DNA of 41,009 nucleotides, taken from a virus. Every line of letters starts with the position of its first letter. The stretch's first letter is position 1. The translations under genes and the position numbers were made by a program. Below the pieces are notes generated by a model. That model saw only the letters and a list, made by a program, of their open reading frames with translations. It was not told the origin of the DNA and searched no databases. This document shows, piece after piece, positions 1-6,155 of the stretch. The stretch spans positions 1-41,009 of the IMG/VR virus record IMGVR_UViG_3300023179_000220. One strand, 5' to 3'.

Positions 1-1
1 T

Positions 2-106
2 CAAACACTCGCCTACGAGATCCACTGTCCGAATGAAGGCTGGTATGAGTTGGTCGTAGACACTCGTGACTTATATGCTATTGCCGACGAGCTTGAAGCC
101 CAGTAG
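2..106 (+). CDS. C-terminal fragment of a hypothetical protein
   Basis: An open frame enters from the left edge and ends at TAG 104-106. It gives 34 residues finishing in IADELEAQ. The start lies outside the window. The fragment is hydrophilic, with a Trp/Tyr-rich stretch (GWYELVVD). I do not recognise the family. It sits 17 bases before the next plus-strand gene, so it probably belongs to the same transcript. Confidence 0.55.
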   Translation, partial: QTLAYEIHCPNEGWYELVVDTRDLYAIADELEAQ

Positions 107-123
107 CCATTCCAACTAACACC

Positions 124-351
124 ATGAACATTACTGAAATCGAATCCGCCTCCATGGAATCAATCGAAATGCTGCCAACTGATTTTGCATTGGCCTATAG
201 CGTGCTTTCTAGGCGCATGGCTGCCATTGACGCAATTTTGAGTAGCAACCAATGGACAGAGCACTGCTTAAGAAAGGTGCGATCTCAAGTAGATGCAGCG
301 ATGTCTGCGATTGAACAGGTAGAGACTGTTCGATTTGTCGTCAAGCCCTAG
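124..351 (+). CDS. Small hypothetical protein (75 aa)
   Basis: The ATG follows the preceding stop by 17 bases. The product is a mostly helical, acidic-to-neutral protein with no Cys, no membrane segment and no motif I recognise. The ATG at 124 is the first in frame. I support it mainly by its coding-like composition and its place in a compact plus-strand run; its function is unknown. Confidence 0.55.
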   Translation: MNITEIESASMESIEMLPTDFALAYSVLSRRMAAIDAILSSNQWTEHCLRKVRSQVDAAMSAIEQVETVRFVVKP

Positions 352-411
352 TAGTCGCTTTCACTTCTACTTGTTTTCTCGATAAATGCCAACTATCGGG
401 AATCCAAGTAG

Positions 412-621
412 TCAAGAACCTGCAGAGATATAACGATCAGCACTTTCTAAAAATCTCCACATATCATCTACATATTTAGGTGGTTCAGGTTTTACAACAC
501 TTGGTACAAAATTACGCACCGCACGGGCAAAATCCAGCACACCCTGCTCACTGAATTGCACGCAGCTACTGAATGCTGTGGCATGTTCATACATCAGATC
601 AATAATCTCGTTGTCAGTCAT
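412..621 (-). CDS. Small hypothetical phage protein with FARAV motif (69 aa)
   Basis: A 69-residue minus-strand gene begins MTDNEIIDLMYEHA and contains GVLDFARAVRNF. The MTD(N/E)EI start and the later FARA(I/V) motif recall short accessory proteins found in many phages, which have no assigned biochemical role. It is the only minus-strand gene between 1 and 4 kb and is read divergently from the tail-fibre-assembly-like gene, so it must have its own promoter in the 50-base gap or beyond. It could be a recent insertion (a moron), but nothing in the sequence proves that. Confidence 0.55.
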   Translation of the reverse strand: MTDNEIIDLMYEHATAFSSCVQFSEQGVLDFARAVRNFVPSVVKPEPPKYVDDMWRFLESADRYISAGS

Positions 622-623
622 AC

Positions 624-639
624 CGTTTAGGCGTTTAGG
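624..639. repeat. Tandem CGTTTAGG x2 between divergent genes
   Basis: CGTTTAGG occurs twice, directly abutting, at 624-631 and 632-639. It lies in the short gap between the minus-strand gene starting at 621 and the plus-strand gene starting near 672. The placement fits an operator, but two copies of an 8-mer are weak evidence. Confidence 0.35.
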
Positions 640-671
640 GCTTAAGGAGTCTACAATGGAAATAAGCTTTT

Positions 672-1187
672 ATGTCAATCATGTTCCTTCTTGACGGCAA
701 ACCGCTTAGCCCAGACTTAGCATTTACAGACCCAAAAACAGGTACTCAGTATCCGGCTAACTGGTTGCGTTTAGCTAGCCCTGAAGAGCGGGCTGCAATT
801 GGAATTACTGAAGAGCCCGATCCAGCGCCTTATGACCAGCGCTTCTACTGGGGGCCAGAACTACCAAAAGACCATGAGCAATTGGTGGAGCAGTGGATTG
901 CTCAAACACGCACCACAGCAAACACGCTGCTTGCACCTACTGACTGGCAGGTGATCCGCGAAGCTGACAACGGCAAGCCCATGAGTGCTGAAATTAAAGC
1001 TGACCGCCAATTTATCCGTGATGCGGCAGGTGGTAAGATCACAGCGATTAATGCCACCACTACTACCGCTGAACTGGCGGCGTACATTACGAGCAATGCG
1101 TACAGCGATTGGAATCCTATCCCTGAGCCTGCTCCTACTGATGGGGTGGTGCTTTTTAGCAATGGCAGCACTACAGCAGGGTTCTGA
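672..1187 (+). CDS. Tail fibre assembly-like protein
   Basis: A 171-residue protein. Residues about 70-140 hold the pattern LLAPTDWQVIREADNGKPMS...RQFIRDAAGG. This resembles the (T)DWxVIR...G...P...R...IR segment of phage tail-fibre assembly chaperones and DUF4376-like proteins, which help fibres fold or attach. The N-terminal half (FLLDGKPLSPDLAF...YPANWLRLASPEERAAIGI) is typical of fibre-linked accessory proteins. The start is uncertain between ATG 672 and ATG 681 (giving MFLLDGK). A strong AAGGAG at 644-649 instead fits ATG 656, which opens a 12-codon frame ending at 694. The position near the lysis genes agrees with the late region of a lambda-type phage. Confidence 0.7.
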   Translation: MSIMFLLDGKPLSPDLAFTDPKTGTQYPANWLRLASPEERAAIGITEEPDPAPYDQRFYWGPELPKDHEQLVEQWIAQTRTTANTLLAPTDWQVIREADNGKPMSAEIKADRQFIRDAAGGKITAINATTTTAELAAYITSNAYSDWNPIPEPAPTDGVVLFSNGSTTAGF

Positions 1188-1220
1188 GCGGCTAGACTAG
1201 GGGCAACATTAGCCTGAGCC

Positions 1221-1460
1221 GTGGTCGAATTAGTCGCTGCTATTGCTGGCGCATCCATCAGTGCGGCTGCGATGGGCGCGATGGGATTTAGCCGTCGTAA
1301 TGATGAGGCTCGCAATGCAGTAATCAGGCTCACTGCTGCAGTGGAACATATTGCTACCCAATTAGAGGTGCTTCATACAGACATTAAGGCAGATCGCAAG
1401 GAAACTTTTATGCGCCTTAACCAAATCGAAAACAGAGTAAGCAAACTCGAGGTTAGATAG
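1221..1460 (+). CDS. Membrane-anchored coiled-coil protein, possible lysis accessory
   Basis: A GTG start gives 79 residues. The N-terminal 22 residues (VELVAAIAGASISAAAMGAMGF) form a small-residue-rich hydrophobic segment followed by SRR, a likely membrane anchor with the rest in the cytoplasm or periplasm. Residues about 30-79 are charged and heptad-like (LTAAVEHIATQLEVLHTDIK...LNQIENRVSKLEVR), a coiled coil. One membrane segment plus a coiled coil just ahead of the endolysin recalls XhlA-like and other holin-accessory proteins, though the order of the parts is reversed compared with XhlA. The role is inferred from position. Confidence 0.6.
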   Translation: MVELVAAIAGASISAAAMGAMGFSRRNDEARNAVIRLTAAVEHIATQLEVLHTDIKADRKETFMRLNQIENRVSKLEVR

Positions 1461-1497
1461 CAGCTAGACTGAGTGTGACGTTCGCCACAGTTTTCTT

Positions 1498-1638
1498 GTG
1501 GACTTCCTATCTCACCCAGCTTTTTGGATTGTTGTTACAGCAGCATCTGAATTGATCGCGCTGTCACCACTGAAATCCAATAGCATCATCCAATTGGTAT
1601 TCCAAATCCTTAACCTGTTGCATACAAAAAAGGGCTGA
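1498..1638 (+). CDS. Small membrane protein (46 aa), holin candidate
   Basis: A GTG start at 1498 opens a 46-codon frame that ends ...HTKKG at TGA 1636-1638. It has one hydrophobic segment (FWIVVTAASELIALSPL) followed by KSNSIIQLVFQILNLL, an amphipathic or second hydrophobic helix. Its sequence style (LSHPAFW, SELIALSPLKSNS) matches small proteins I associate with cyanophage lysis regions. It lies between the coiled-coil membrane protein and the endolysin, which suggests a holin or a holin regulator. Its last codons contain an A AAA AAG slippery heptamer in the correct register, so it may also be made as a longer fusion. Confidence 0.65.
   Translation: MDFLSHPAFWIVVTAASELIALSPLKSNSIIQLVFQILNLLHTKKG
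1626..1632 (+). other. Probable -1 ribosomal frameshift site A AAA AAG (lysis cassette)
   Basis: Six A followed by G are read as ..A AAA AAG in the frame set by GTG 1498 (codons aca, aaa, aag, ggc, tga). This is the canonical X XXY YYZ heptamer used by dnaX, with the zero-frame stop only one codon further on. The -1 frame stays open from 1614 to 1874 and has no ATG, GTG or TTG near its beginning. The palindrome GCTGATCAGC (1634-1643) starts directly after the site. A longer pairing of AAAGGG with CCCTTT is possible but would overlap the slippery bases, so no stimulatory structure is secure. Confidence 0.65.
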
Positions 1639-1874
1639 TCAGCTTTGGCACACCCCTTTGGCAGCAACGTCTTGAATTTGCCATCCGTCAATGGTGGTTT
1701 GAAAAGACGTTACCAGCCAAATTGGATAAAGCCGAAGCTGAATGGCATAAAGCACAACCATTGCCGCCACCGCCAATCGTAATAGAACACCCTATTAACG
1801 ATGAGTTACAAACAGGCGATAGTCGCTTGTTAGGTGGTGAAATTTCAATCCATGCACCCTATAAGCGCTCATGA
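1632..1874 (+). CDS. Frameshift extension of the 46-aa membrane protein (about 80 aa)
   Basis: Read in the -1 frame from the slippery heptamer, the extension is about 80 residues: an aromatic, charged helix (FGTPLWQQRLEFAIRQWWFE), KTLPAKLDKAEAEWHKAQ, a proline run (PLPPPPI) and a polar tail ending APYKRS. The fusion product would be about 125 residues with an N-terminal membrane segment and a long soluble C-terminus. Without frameshifting, the only candidate start at its beginning is CTG 1635, which overlaps the previous TGA as CTGA; an in-frame TTG lies far inside. The TGA at 1872-1874 overlaps the ATG of the endolysin (ATGA). The frame is probably coding; which mechanism expresses it is inferred. 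Confidence 0.6.
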   Translation, partial: GLISFGTPLWQQRLEFAIRQWWFEKTLPAKLDKAEAEWHKAQPLPPPPIVIEHPINDELQTGDSRLLGGEISIHAPYKRS

Positions 1875-3010
1875 ATTTTTTAGCAGCGGCCAAAGCAACA
1901 ACAAAGCCGCCGTTGCCACATCAGCAGGCGGCATGGACATGGGCATGGGAACTGTTAGCACCAGATGAACAAAAAACATTCCTCGATAAATTCAGGGCTG
2001 ACCCAGCGCCAAAACCCACATTGGCATGGGAGCCTGCGGCGAAACTTATACGCGAATTTGAAGGTTTTAGTGATGTAGCATACATTTGTCCTGCCGGTGT
2101 GCCAACCATCGGCTGGGGCACCATTAGATGGCCTGATGGCGCAGCAGTAAAAATCGGCGATACCATCACACGCGATGCTGCTGATGGGTTGCTGGATAAT
2201 ATGCTAGAAACTCAGGTTGTACCGGCGTTAGCAAAAACAATACCAGGCTGGAAAACATTATCAGCGCATAGGCAAAATGCGTTGATCTCGTTTGCCTATA
2301 ACGTAGGTTGGCATTTTTGCGGTAGCGCAGATTTCGTAACGATTAGTAAATGCCTCCGCGAGTCGGATTACGACGCAGTGCCAGCGGCATTGATGTTATA
2401 CATAAATGCTGGCACACCAGCAGAACCTGGCCTCCGCCGTAGACGTGAAGCCGAGGCAAAACTCTGGGGCATCAGCCAAAAGGCAACATCAGTGTTACTG
2501 AAAGTGCCCTATGAGGCGCAAAATGATAACAAAAGCGGCACTGGTTATAGAGAATGTTTCTCCAGTAGTTGCGCGATGATTGCTAAGTTTTACGGCAAAG
2601 TAAAGAGCGATGATGAATATAATTTGATTCGGGCCAAGTTTGGCGATACGACCGACAGCCAAGCGCAACTTTCAACACTGCGTTCTTTAGGTTTACAAGC
2701 CAGATTTGCGACCAACTGCGCCCCAGGGTTGCTGGAGCTTGAACTACGTGCTGGGAGGCCTGTAGCGGTGGGTTGGCTGCACAAAGGGCCTGCGCAGTCA
2801 CCTAGCGGTGGTGGACACTGGAGCGTCGTAATTGGGTTTACTGCTGAGCATTGGATTCTGAACGACCCAAACGGTGAGGCTAATCTCGTTAATGGTGGCT
2901 ATGTCAAAAATACCGGGGGTGCCGGTATTAAGTATTCGAAAGAACGCTTCAATCGCCGTTGGATGCCAGATGGCGTTAGTACAGGCTGGGCGCTGTTGGT
3001 GAAGCCATGA
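1871..3010 (+). CDS. Endolysin: GH24 lysozyme fused to C39-like peptidase
   Basis: A 379-residue modular lysis enzyme. Residues about 52-200 are a phage lysozyme of GH24: IREFEGFSDVAYICPAGVPTIGWGT carries the catalytic triad positions E64, C73 and T79 with the E+9 and +15 spacing of R21/P1-type lysozymes. This domain should cleave the glycan MurNAc-GlcNAc bond. Residues about 208-379 look like a peptidase C39-like domain: VPYEAQ (Q217), ECFSSSCAM (C229 as nucleophile), GGHWSVVIGF (H316) and LNDPNG (D332), which may cut the peptide stem or a cross-bridge. There is no signal peptide, so it needs a holin. The ATG overlaps the preceding frame as ATGA. Each domain looks complete. Confidence 0.9.
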   Translation: MNFLAAAKATTKPPLPHQQAAWTWAWELLAPDEQKTFLDKFRADPAPKPTLAWEPAAKLIREFEGFSDVAYICPAGVPTIGWGTIRWPDGAAVKIGDTITRDAADGLLDNMLETQVVPALAKTIPGWKTLSAHRQNALISFAYNVGWHFCGSADFVTISKCLRESDYDAVPAALMLYINAGTPAEPGLRRRREAEAKLWGISQKATSVLLKVPYEAQNDNKSGTGYRECFSSSCAMIAKFYGKVKSDDEYNLIRAKFGDTTDSQAQLSTLRSLGLQARFATNCAPGLLELELRAGRPVAVGWLHKGPAQSPSGGGHWSVVIGFTAEHWILNDPNGEANLVNGGYVKNTGGAGIKYSKERFNRRWMPDGVSTGWALLVKP

Positions 3011-3882
3011 AATGCGAAGTAATCCGCCACAGCCCAGAATTAACTGAAATACGAATCCCCTATACCTCAACTACAACGCAATATAATTTCTTTCTTGCAT
3101 CCGACATTCACCTAGATAATCCAAAATGCGACCGTAAGCTTTTCAAAAAGCATCTAGATGAGATGAAAGAACGTAAAGGTAAGGCGCTTTTCTTTGGTGA
3201 TGTAATGTGCCTAATGCAAGGCAAAAAAGATAGACGTGGCAGCAAAGGCGATATAAGGCCAGAACATTTAGGCGGTAATTATTTTGACCTAGTATTTAAC
3301 GAAACTGCAACCTGGCTGAAACCGTGGCAAGATGACATCTTAATGATGTCAGACGGTAACCATGAAACAGCAATCATTAACCACAACGAAGTTGACCCAC
3401 TTGGTAACGTAGTGCGCATCATGCGCGACAGCGGCAGCCCTGTACAACACATGCGTTATCAGGGCTTTATTTGGTTTACGTTTTACCAAGAAGGTAATAC
3501 TGGCGCACAACAAAGACAAGAAAAAATTAGGCGTTTAACGCTTGGCTTTCACCATGGCACTTGGGGCGGCGTAATAACTAAGGGGACTCTTGGCGGTGGT
3601 CGCTATGCCAGCATCATGCCAGACGCTGATGTTATTGTTAATGGTCATAACCACGAACGTACAATTGTTGCTCATCCTTGCTATCGTATAAACAACAAAG
3701 GGGAGCAGCGTATAGAACAACGATGGCATATCCAAACGGGCACTTATAAACAAGAATTTAAAGGCGGCGGTGGATTTGCAATTGAAAAAATAGTAATGCC
3801 AAAAAGTTTAGGAGGCATTTGGTTAAAGCTAAGACCACGCAATAGTACCGGCGTCGAAATTACCTGTGAGCCTGCAACATGA
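3007..3882 (+). CDS. Calcineurin-like metallophosphoesterase
   Basis: A 291-residue protein with all five signature blocks of the metallophosphoesterase fold: SDIHLD (about residues 33-38), FFGDVM, DGNHE, LGFHHG and NGHNHE. These residues bind a di-metal centre that hydrolyses phosphoesters. The substrate cannot be read from the sequence; phage relatives include phosphodiesterases and DNA-directed enzymes. Its ATG overlaps the endolysin stop (ATGA), so it is cotranslated with the lysis cassette although its role need not be lysis. Length is normal for a stand-alone enzyme. Confidence 0.88.
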   Translation: MKCEVIRHSPELTEIRIPYTSTTTQYNFFLASDIHLDNPKCDRKLFKKHLDEMKERKGKALFFGDVMCLMQGKKDRRGSKGDIRPEHLGGNYFDLVFNETATWLKPWQDDILMMSDGNHETAIINHNEVDPLGNVVRIMRDSGSPVQHMRYQGFIWFTFYQEGNTGAQQRQEKIRRLTLGFHHGTWGGVITKGTLGGGRYASIMPDADVIVNGHNHERTIVAHPCYRINNKGEQRIEQRWHIQTGTYKQEFKGGGGFAIEKIVMPKSLGGIWLKLRPRNSTGVEITCEPAT

Positions 3883-4076
3883 ACCGCTACCTAGTCGAGA
3901 TAAGCGCCATGATGGTCGTAGATAGTGAGTACTCATCAGATGATGTAGCAATCGGCATCGCAGCCAGACTCGAAGAGATCGCACAATCAAACGCTCACCT
4001 CCTTGATTATGAGGTGCTTCCCTACGAAATGCCGGAGCCTCATGAATCATCACATCAACGAGACCGAGTTAGTTAG
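3879..4076 (+). CDS. Small acidic hypothetical protein (65 aa)
   Basis: The ATG overlaps the phosphoesterase stop (ATGA). The 65-residue product is acidic, with the pattern YLVEISAMMVVDSEYSSDDVAIGIAARLEEIA. An initial beta-strand followed by a helix recalls small alpha/beta phage proteins, but I cannot name a family. Its last 35 bases overlap the start of the HNH gene in another frame. Confidence 0.55.
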   Translation: MNRYLVEISAMMVVDSEYSSDDVAIGIAARLEEIAQSNAHLLDYEVLPYEMPEPHESSHQRDRVS

Positions 4077-4383
4077 TCGTAAGGTAACTAAACACAAATT
4101 TCGCAAATCTATTATTGAAGAATGGAATAGTTGTTGTTATATCTGCGGCGAACAATTTGATAATATAACACTTGATCATTTAGTGCCAAAAAAGAATGGC
4201 GGCCATACCAGTAGGGCTAACCTAGCGCCGTGCTGTAGTTTACACAATCGCCAAAAAGGCCATTCTGAACTGTGGAGCTGGTGGACTAATCATGATTTGT
4301 GGGATCTGGACCGTGCAATAAAGCTTTTAAGTTACTTACGTCGTTGCGGTAACATTCCATCGCCTGATGATAAAATATCATAG
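4042..4383 (+). CDS. HNH endonuclease
   Basis: I start it at ATG 4042 (MNHHINETEL), which removes 13 unlikely residues and gives 113 residues. It holds the HNH core: CYICGEQF (first CxxC), LDHLVPKKNGG (the D-H of the beta-beta-alpha-metal fold), and NLAPCCSLHNRQKG (the Asn and final His, with a further Cys pair). Such proteins nick or cut DNA with one metal ion. In many cos-type phages an HNH protein sits beside terminase and helps cos cleavage; here it lies outside the terminase cluster, so it could be either that helper or a homing-type nuclease. The C-terminal WSWWTNHDLWDLDRAIKLLSYL helix is intact. Confidence 0.85.
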   Translation: MNHHINETELVSRKVTKHKFRKSIIEEWNSCCYICGEQFDNITLDHLVPKKNGGHTSRANLAPCCSLHNRQKGHSELWSWWTNHDLWDLDRAIKLLSYLRRCGNIPSPDDKIS

Positions 4384-4486
4384 CCTGCCATGACTGGCTA
4401 TGTTCCCTGCACAAAGAATTATACGTTACCTGCCATATATAATTGCCGTTGTTAGATTTGATGCGCTTGATAGTTGGTGTTTCCAT
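4286..4486 (-). CDS. Possible small protein antisense to the HNH gene end (66 aa)
   Basis: A minus-strand frame begins METPTIKRIKSNNGNYIWQVTYNSLCREHSQSWQAMIFYHQAME, which reads like a real beta-strand-rich phage protein (alternating strand, GNYIWQV, HSQ.WQA). Its last 98 bases run antisense through the end of the HNH gene, where the sequence becomes less convincing. It could be the last gene of the leftward operon, about 240 bases beyond the sigma gene. I cannot name it. Confidence 0.4.
   Translation of the reverse strand: METPTIKRIKSNNGNYIWQVTYNSLCREHSQSWQAMIFYHQAMECYRNDVSNLKALLHGPDPTNHD
4379..4402. repeat. 7-bp inverted repeat at the HNH gene 3' end
   Basis: CATAGCC (4379-4385) and GGCTATG (4396-4402) pair perfectly around a 10-base loop, directly at the HNH stop. 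No T-run follows on either strand, so it is not a standard rho-independent terminator. It may shape mRNA 3' ends or simply be part of the antisense frame. Confidence 0.4.
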
Positions 4487-4515
4487 TGTTAGAATGCGGA
4501 TAACTGCTAAATGTA

Positions 4516-4758
4516 GTGATGATGGAGTGGATGGTGGTGCAGCTCAGTCTAGAGGAGCAGCTTGCACTCGAAGGCCAGAGCAGAATCGCCTTGAACTGCC
4601 CTGACCGTGAACAGGTCGCTAAATTATGCAGTAACTTAATAAAACAAAACGCACATCAATCTAAATTAATAAAGCAAGCTGTACATCATATAGCAGCTTT
4701 AGAAGCTACTTTATATCTTCAACAATCAAGACGCCCGTGGTGGAAACGTATATTCTGA
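4516..4758 (+). CDS. Small hypothetical protein, SLEEQLALE type
   Basis: Up to 80 residues; the core is QLSLEEQLALEGQSRIALNCPDREQVAKLCSNLIKQNAHQSKLIKQAVHHIAALE, an all-helical protein ending with a basic aromatic tail (RRPWWKRIF). The pattern QLSLEEQL...LC..LI.QN..Q..LI..A..HI..LE recalls a family of small proteins I associate with cyanophages; its function is unknown. The start is ambiguous: GTG 4516, ATG 4519, ATG 4531, GTG 4534 or GTG 4537. GGAG at 4524-4527 favours 4534 or 4537. Its last 33 bases overlap the end of the convergent sigma gene. Confidence 0.6.
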   Translation: MMMEWMVVQLSLEEQLALEGQSRIALNCPDREQVAKLCSNLIKQNAHQSKLIKQAVHHIAALEATLYLQQSRRPWWKRIF

Positions 4759-5592
4759 CATCATCTTACCTAACTTGCGATGCGCACTTGTCATCTTTTG
4801 CCTTATACGTTCGCGGCATACGTTATGATCCTTTGCAATTGCCGTAAAAGTTAAATCTTCATTGTAGCGTTTGTTTATTATATCTTGCTCTATATCAGTT
4901 AAATAAGATAACGCAAGCTGCACGTGTTCCTTGCTATGGTCCAAATCAAAATCAATATCCACCTCAGGGCTAGCAATTAAATCAAGCAATGAGTTGCCAT
5001 CATCTGTTATCAGTTCGTCTAAACTAATATGAACGCTATTGCAATCGACTAATGCTAATAATTGCTCTATTGTTAAACCCATAACTTGAGCTAATTCTGT
5101 TTTGCTTGGCTTGCGGCCATGTTCTTTCATGTATTCTGTTTCAATCTGTAATGCCTTAAACGTACGGTCTATCATATGAATCGGTATTTTTATCATGCGC
5201 TCCTTGCTATCAATAGCACGTTTCAATGATTGCCTAATCCACCAGTACGCATAGGTCGAAAACTTATACCCACGTGATGCGTCAAATTTTTCTGCTGCAC
5301 GTTGAAGGCCAATATTACCCTCCTGGCATAAATCCAACATATCCATTGATTTTATCCTTCCTGTATAACGCTTGGCAATATGCACAACCAAACGTAAATT
5401 GCAGTTTACCATGGTAGCCCGTGCCTTAAGGCCAGCTTTTATCAGCCGTTGCTCAGCAGGTGTTGGGCTAGTGTTATCGCGCAGCTCCATGTACTGCGCG
5501 ATTTTACGTGCCAACTGTATTTCCTGCTGTGTCGTGAGCAACGGATACCTAGAGATGGCCTCTAGGTAGTCGCGCATTGCATCAGCAGTCAT
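4726..5592 (-). CDS. Sigma-70 family RNA polymerase sigma factor (group 2-like)
   Basis: A 288-residue protein with full sigma-70 architecture: region 1.2 (residues about 6-36, MRDYLEAISRYPLLTTQQEIQLARKI), region 2 (about 60-130, with NLRLVVHIAKRY, DLCQEGNIGLQRAAEKFD and YKFSTYAYWWIRQ for core binding and -10 recognition), region 3 (about 132-200) and region 4 (about 225-280, with LTFTAIAKDHNVCRERIRQ as the -35 helix-turn-helix). There is no long region 1.1, as in group 2 factors. It should direct host RNA polymerase to a set of promoters, perhaps late ones. It is the last gene of the leftward operon, three bases after ssb, so it would be made with the early proteins. Complete, no missing region. 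It resembles a host-type sigma more than T4 gp55. Confidence 0.93.
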   Translation of the reverse strand: MTADAMRDYLEAISRYPLLTTQQEIQLARKIAQYMELRDNTSPTPAEQRLIKAGLKARATMVNCNLRLVVHIAKRYTGRIKSMDMLDLCQEGNIGLQRAAEKFDASRGYKFSTYAYWWIRQSLKRAIDSKERMIKIPIHMIDRTFKALQIETEYMKEHGRKPSKTELAQVMGLTIEQLLALVDCNSVHISLDELITDDGNSLLDLIASPEVDIDFDLDHSKEHVQLALSYLTDIEQDIINKRYNEDLTFTAIAKDHNVCRERIRQKMTSAHRKLGKMMSEYTFPPRAS

Positions 5593-5595
5593 GGG

Positions 5596-5946
5596 TTAAA
5601 AAGCGTCGAGTTCGTTCGTATTATTAGCAGCCCGTGGTAAAAATTCAAACCTGCTAACACTTATTATATGTTTACTACGCTTTTCACCTGTTTGCTTATC
5701 TGCCCATTCCTGACGCCGTATGGTGCCAGTAACTTGAATGCTGTCACCCTTTTTGCATTTATCGCATATTAATTCAGCCGATTTGCCCCATATTTCGCAG
5801 TCGATACCATTGTTAATGTATTCTCCATTTTTATCTTTGCCCTCACCGATACCACCGAACAGGTTAGCAACTTGCGTGCCATTATCAAACGTGCGGATGG
5901 TGGGTTGCGTGATGATACGAACAATGCCGGTAGCAAATAAACTCAT
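5596..5946 (-). CDS. ssb: Single-stranded DNA-binding protein
   Basis: A 116-residue OB-fold [37 protein letters not shown], then DCEIWGKSAELICDKCKKGDSIQVTGTIRRQEW, then SKHIISVSRFEFL. It has the usual variable loop and ends in a short acidic tail with a terminal aromatic residue (NELDAF), the partner-docking tip of SSBs. It coats ssDNA during replication and recombination and probably works with the RecT-like protein of the same operon. It is shorter than bacterial SSBs because the linker is missing. Its ATG overlaps the upstream HTH gene stop (ATGA). Confidence 0.92.
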   Translation of the reverse strand: MSLFATGIVRIITQPTIRTFDNGTQVANLFGGIGEGKDKNGEYINNGIDCEIWGKSAELICDKCKKGDSIQVTGTIRRQEWADKQTGEKRSKHIISVSRFEFLPRAANNTNELDAF

Positions 5947-6155
5947 GGTTCTAATGGGGTGATGTTGTGGGCGGCTTCAAAAGCCAGAATTTGTGTTAGC
6001 AAATAGCGAACACGCGGAGCACCAAGCGGTGAGGCTAGGCGTTCAGCGGTTTCATACGGTGGGCCAACCCCACGCGCACGTTGAGATTTTAAGGTAGAGG
6101 GCCGCAGCCCCCACCTAGCAGCTAACTGGTCAGTAGTCAGGTGGGGCTCAGTCAT
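5943..6155 (-). CDS. Helix-turn-helix (HTH_17/MerR-like) DNA-binding protein
   Basis: I start it at the ATG at 6155 ([10 protein letters not shown]), which overlaps the Bet gene end by 8 bases; the longer frame to 6194 lies inside bet. The 70 residues read [55 protein letters not shown], the winged HTH_17 pattern (LTT.e.A..lgv...Tl..wR..g.GPpy....g..vRY....v..fe). Such proteins act as excisionases, AlpA-like activators or recombination directionality factors. With no integrase in sight, a regulator of this operon is the simpler reading. Confidence 0.78.
   Translation of the reverse strand: MTEPHLTTDQLAARWGLRPSTLKSQRARGVGPPYETAERLASPLGAPRVRYLLTQILAFEAAHNITPLEP

Noticed and set aside
902-1333. 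143-aa minus-strand frame opposite the tail-fibre-assembly gene
   Set aside because: Low-complexity Ala/Ser/Val antisense of a better-supported gene, spanning two genes.
4379-4402. Rho-independent terminator for the HNH gene
   Set aside because: The stem is good but no T-run follows on either strand.
5943-6155. HTH protein as an excisionase proving lysogeny
   Set aside because: HTH_17 proteins have several roles and no integrase or att site is visible, so lysogeny is not supported.
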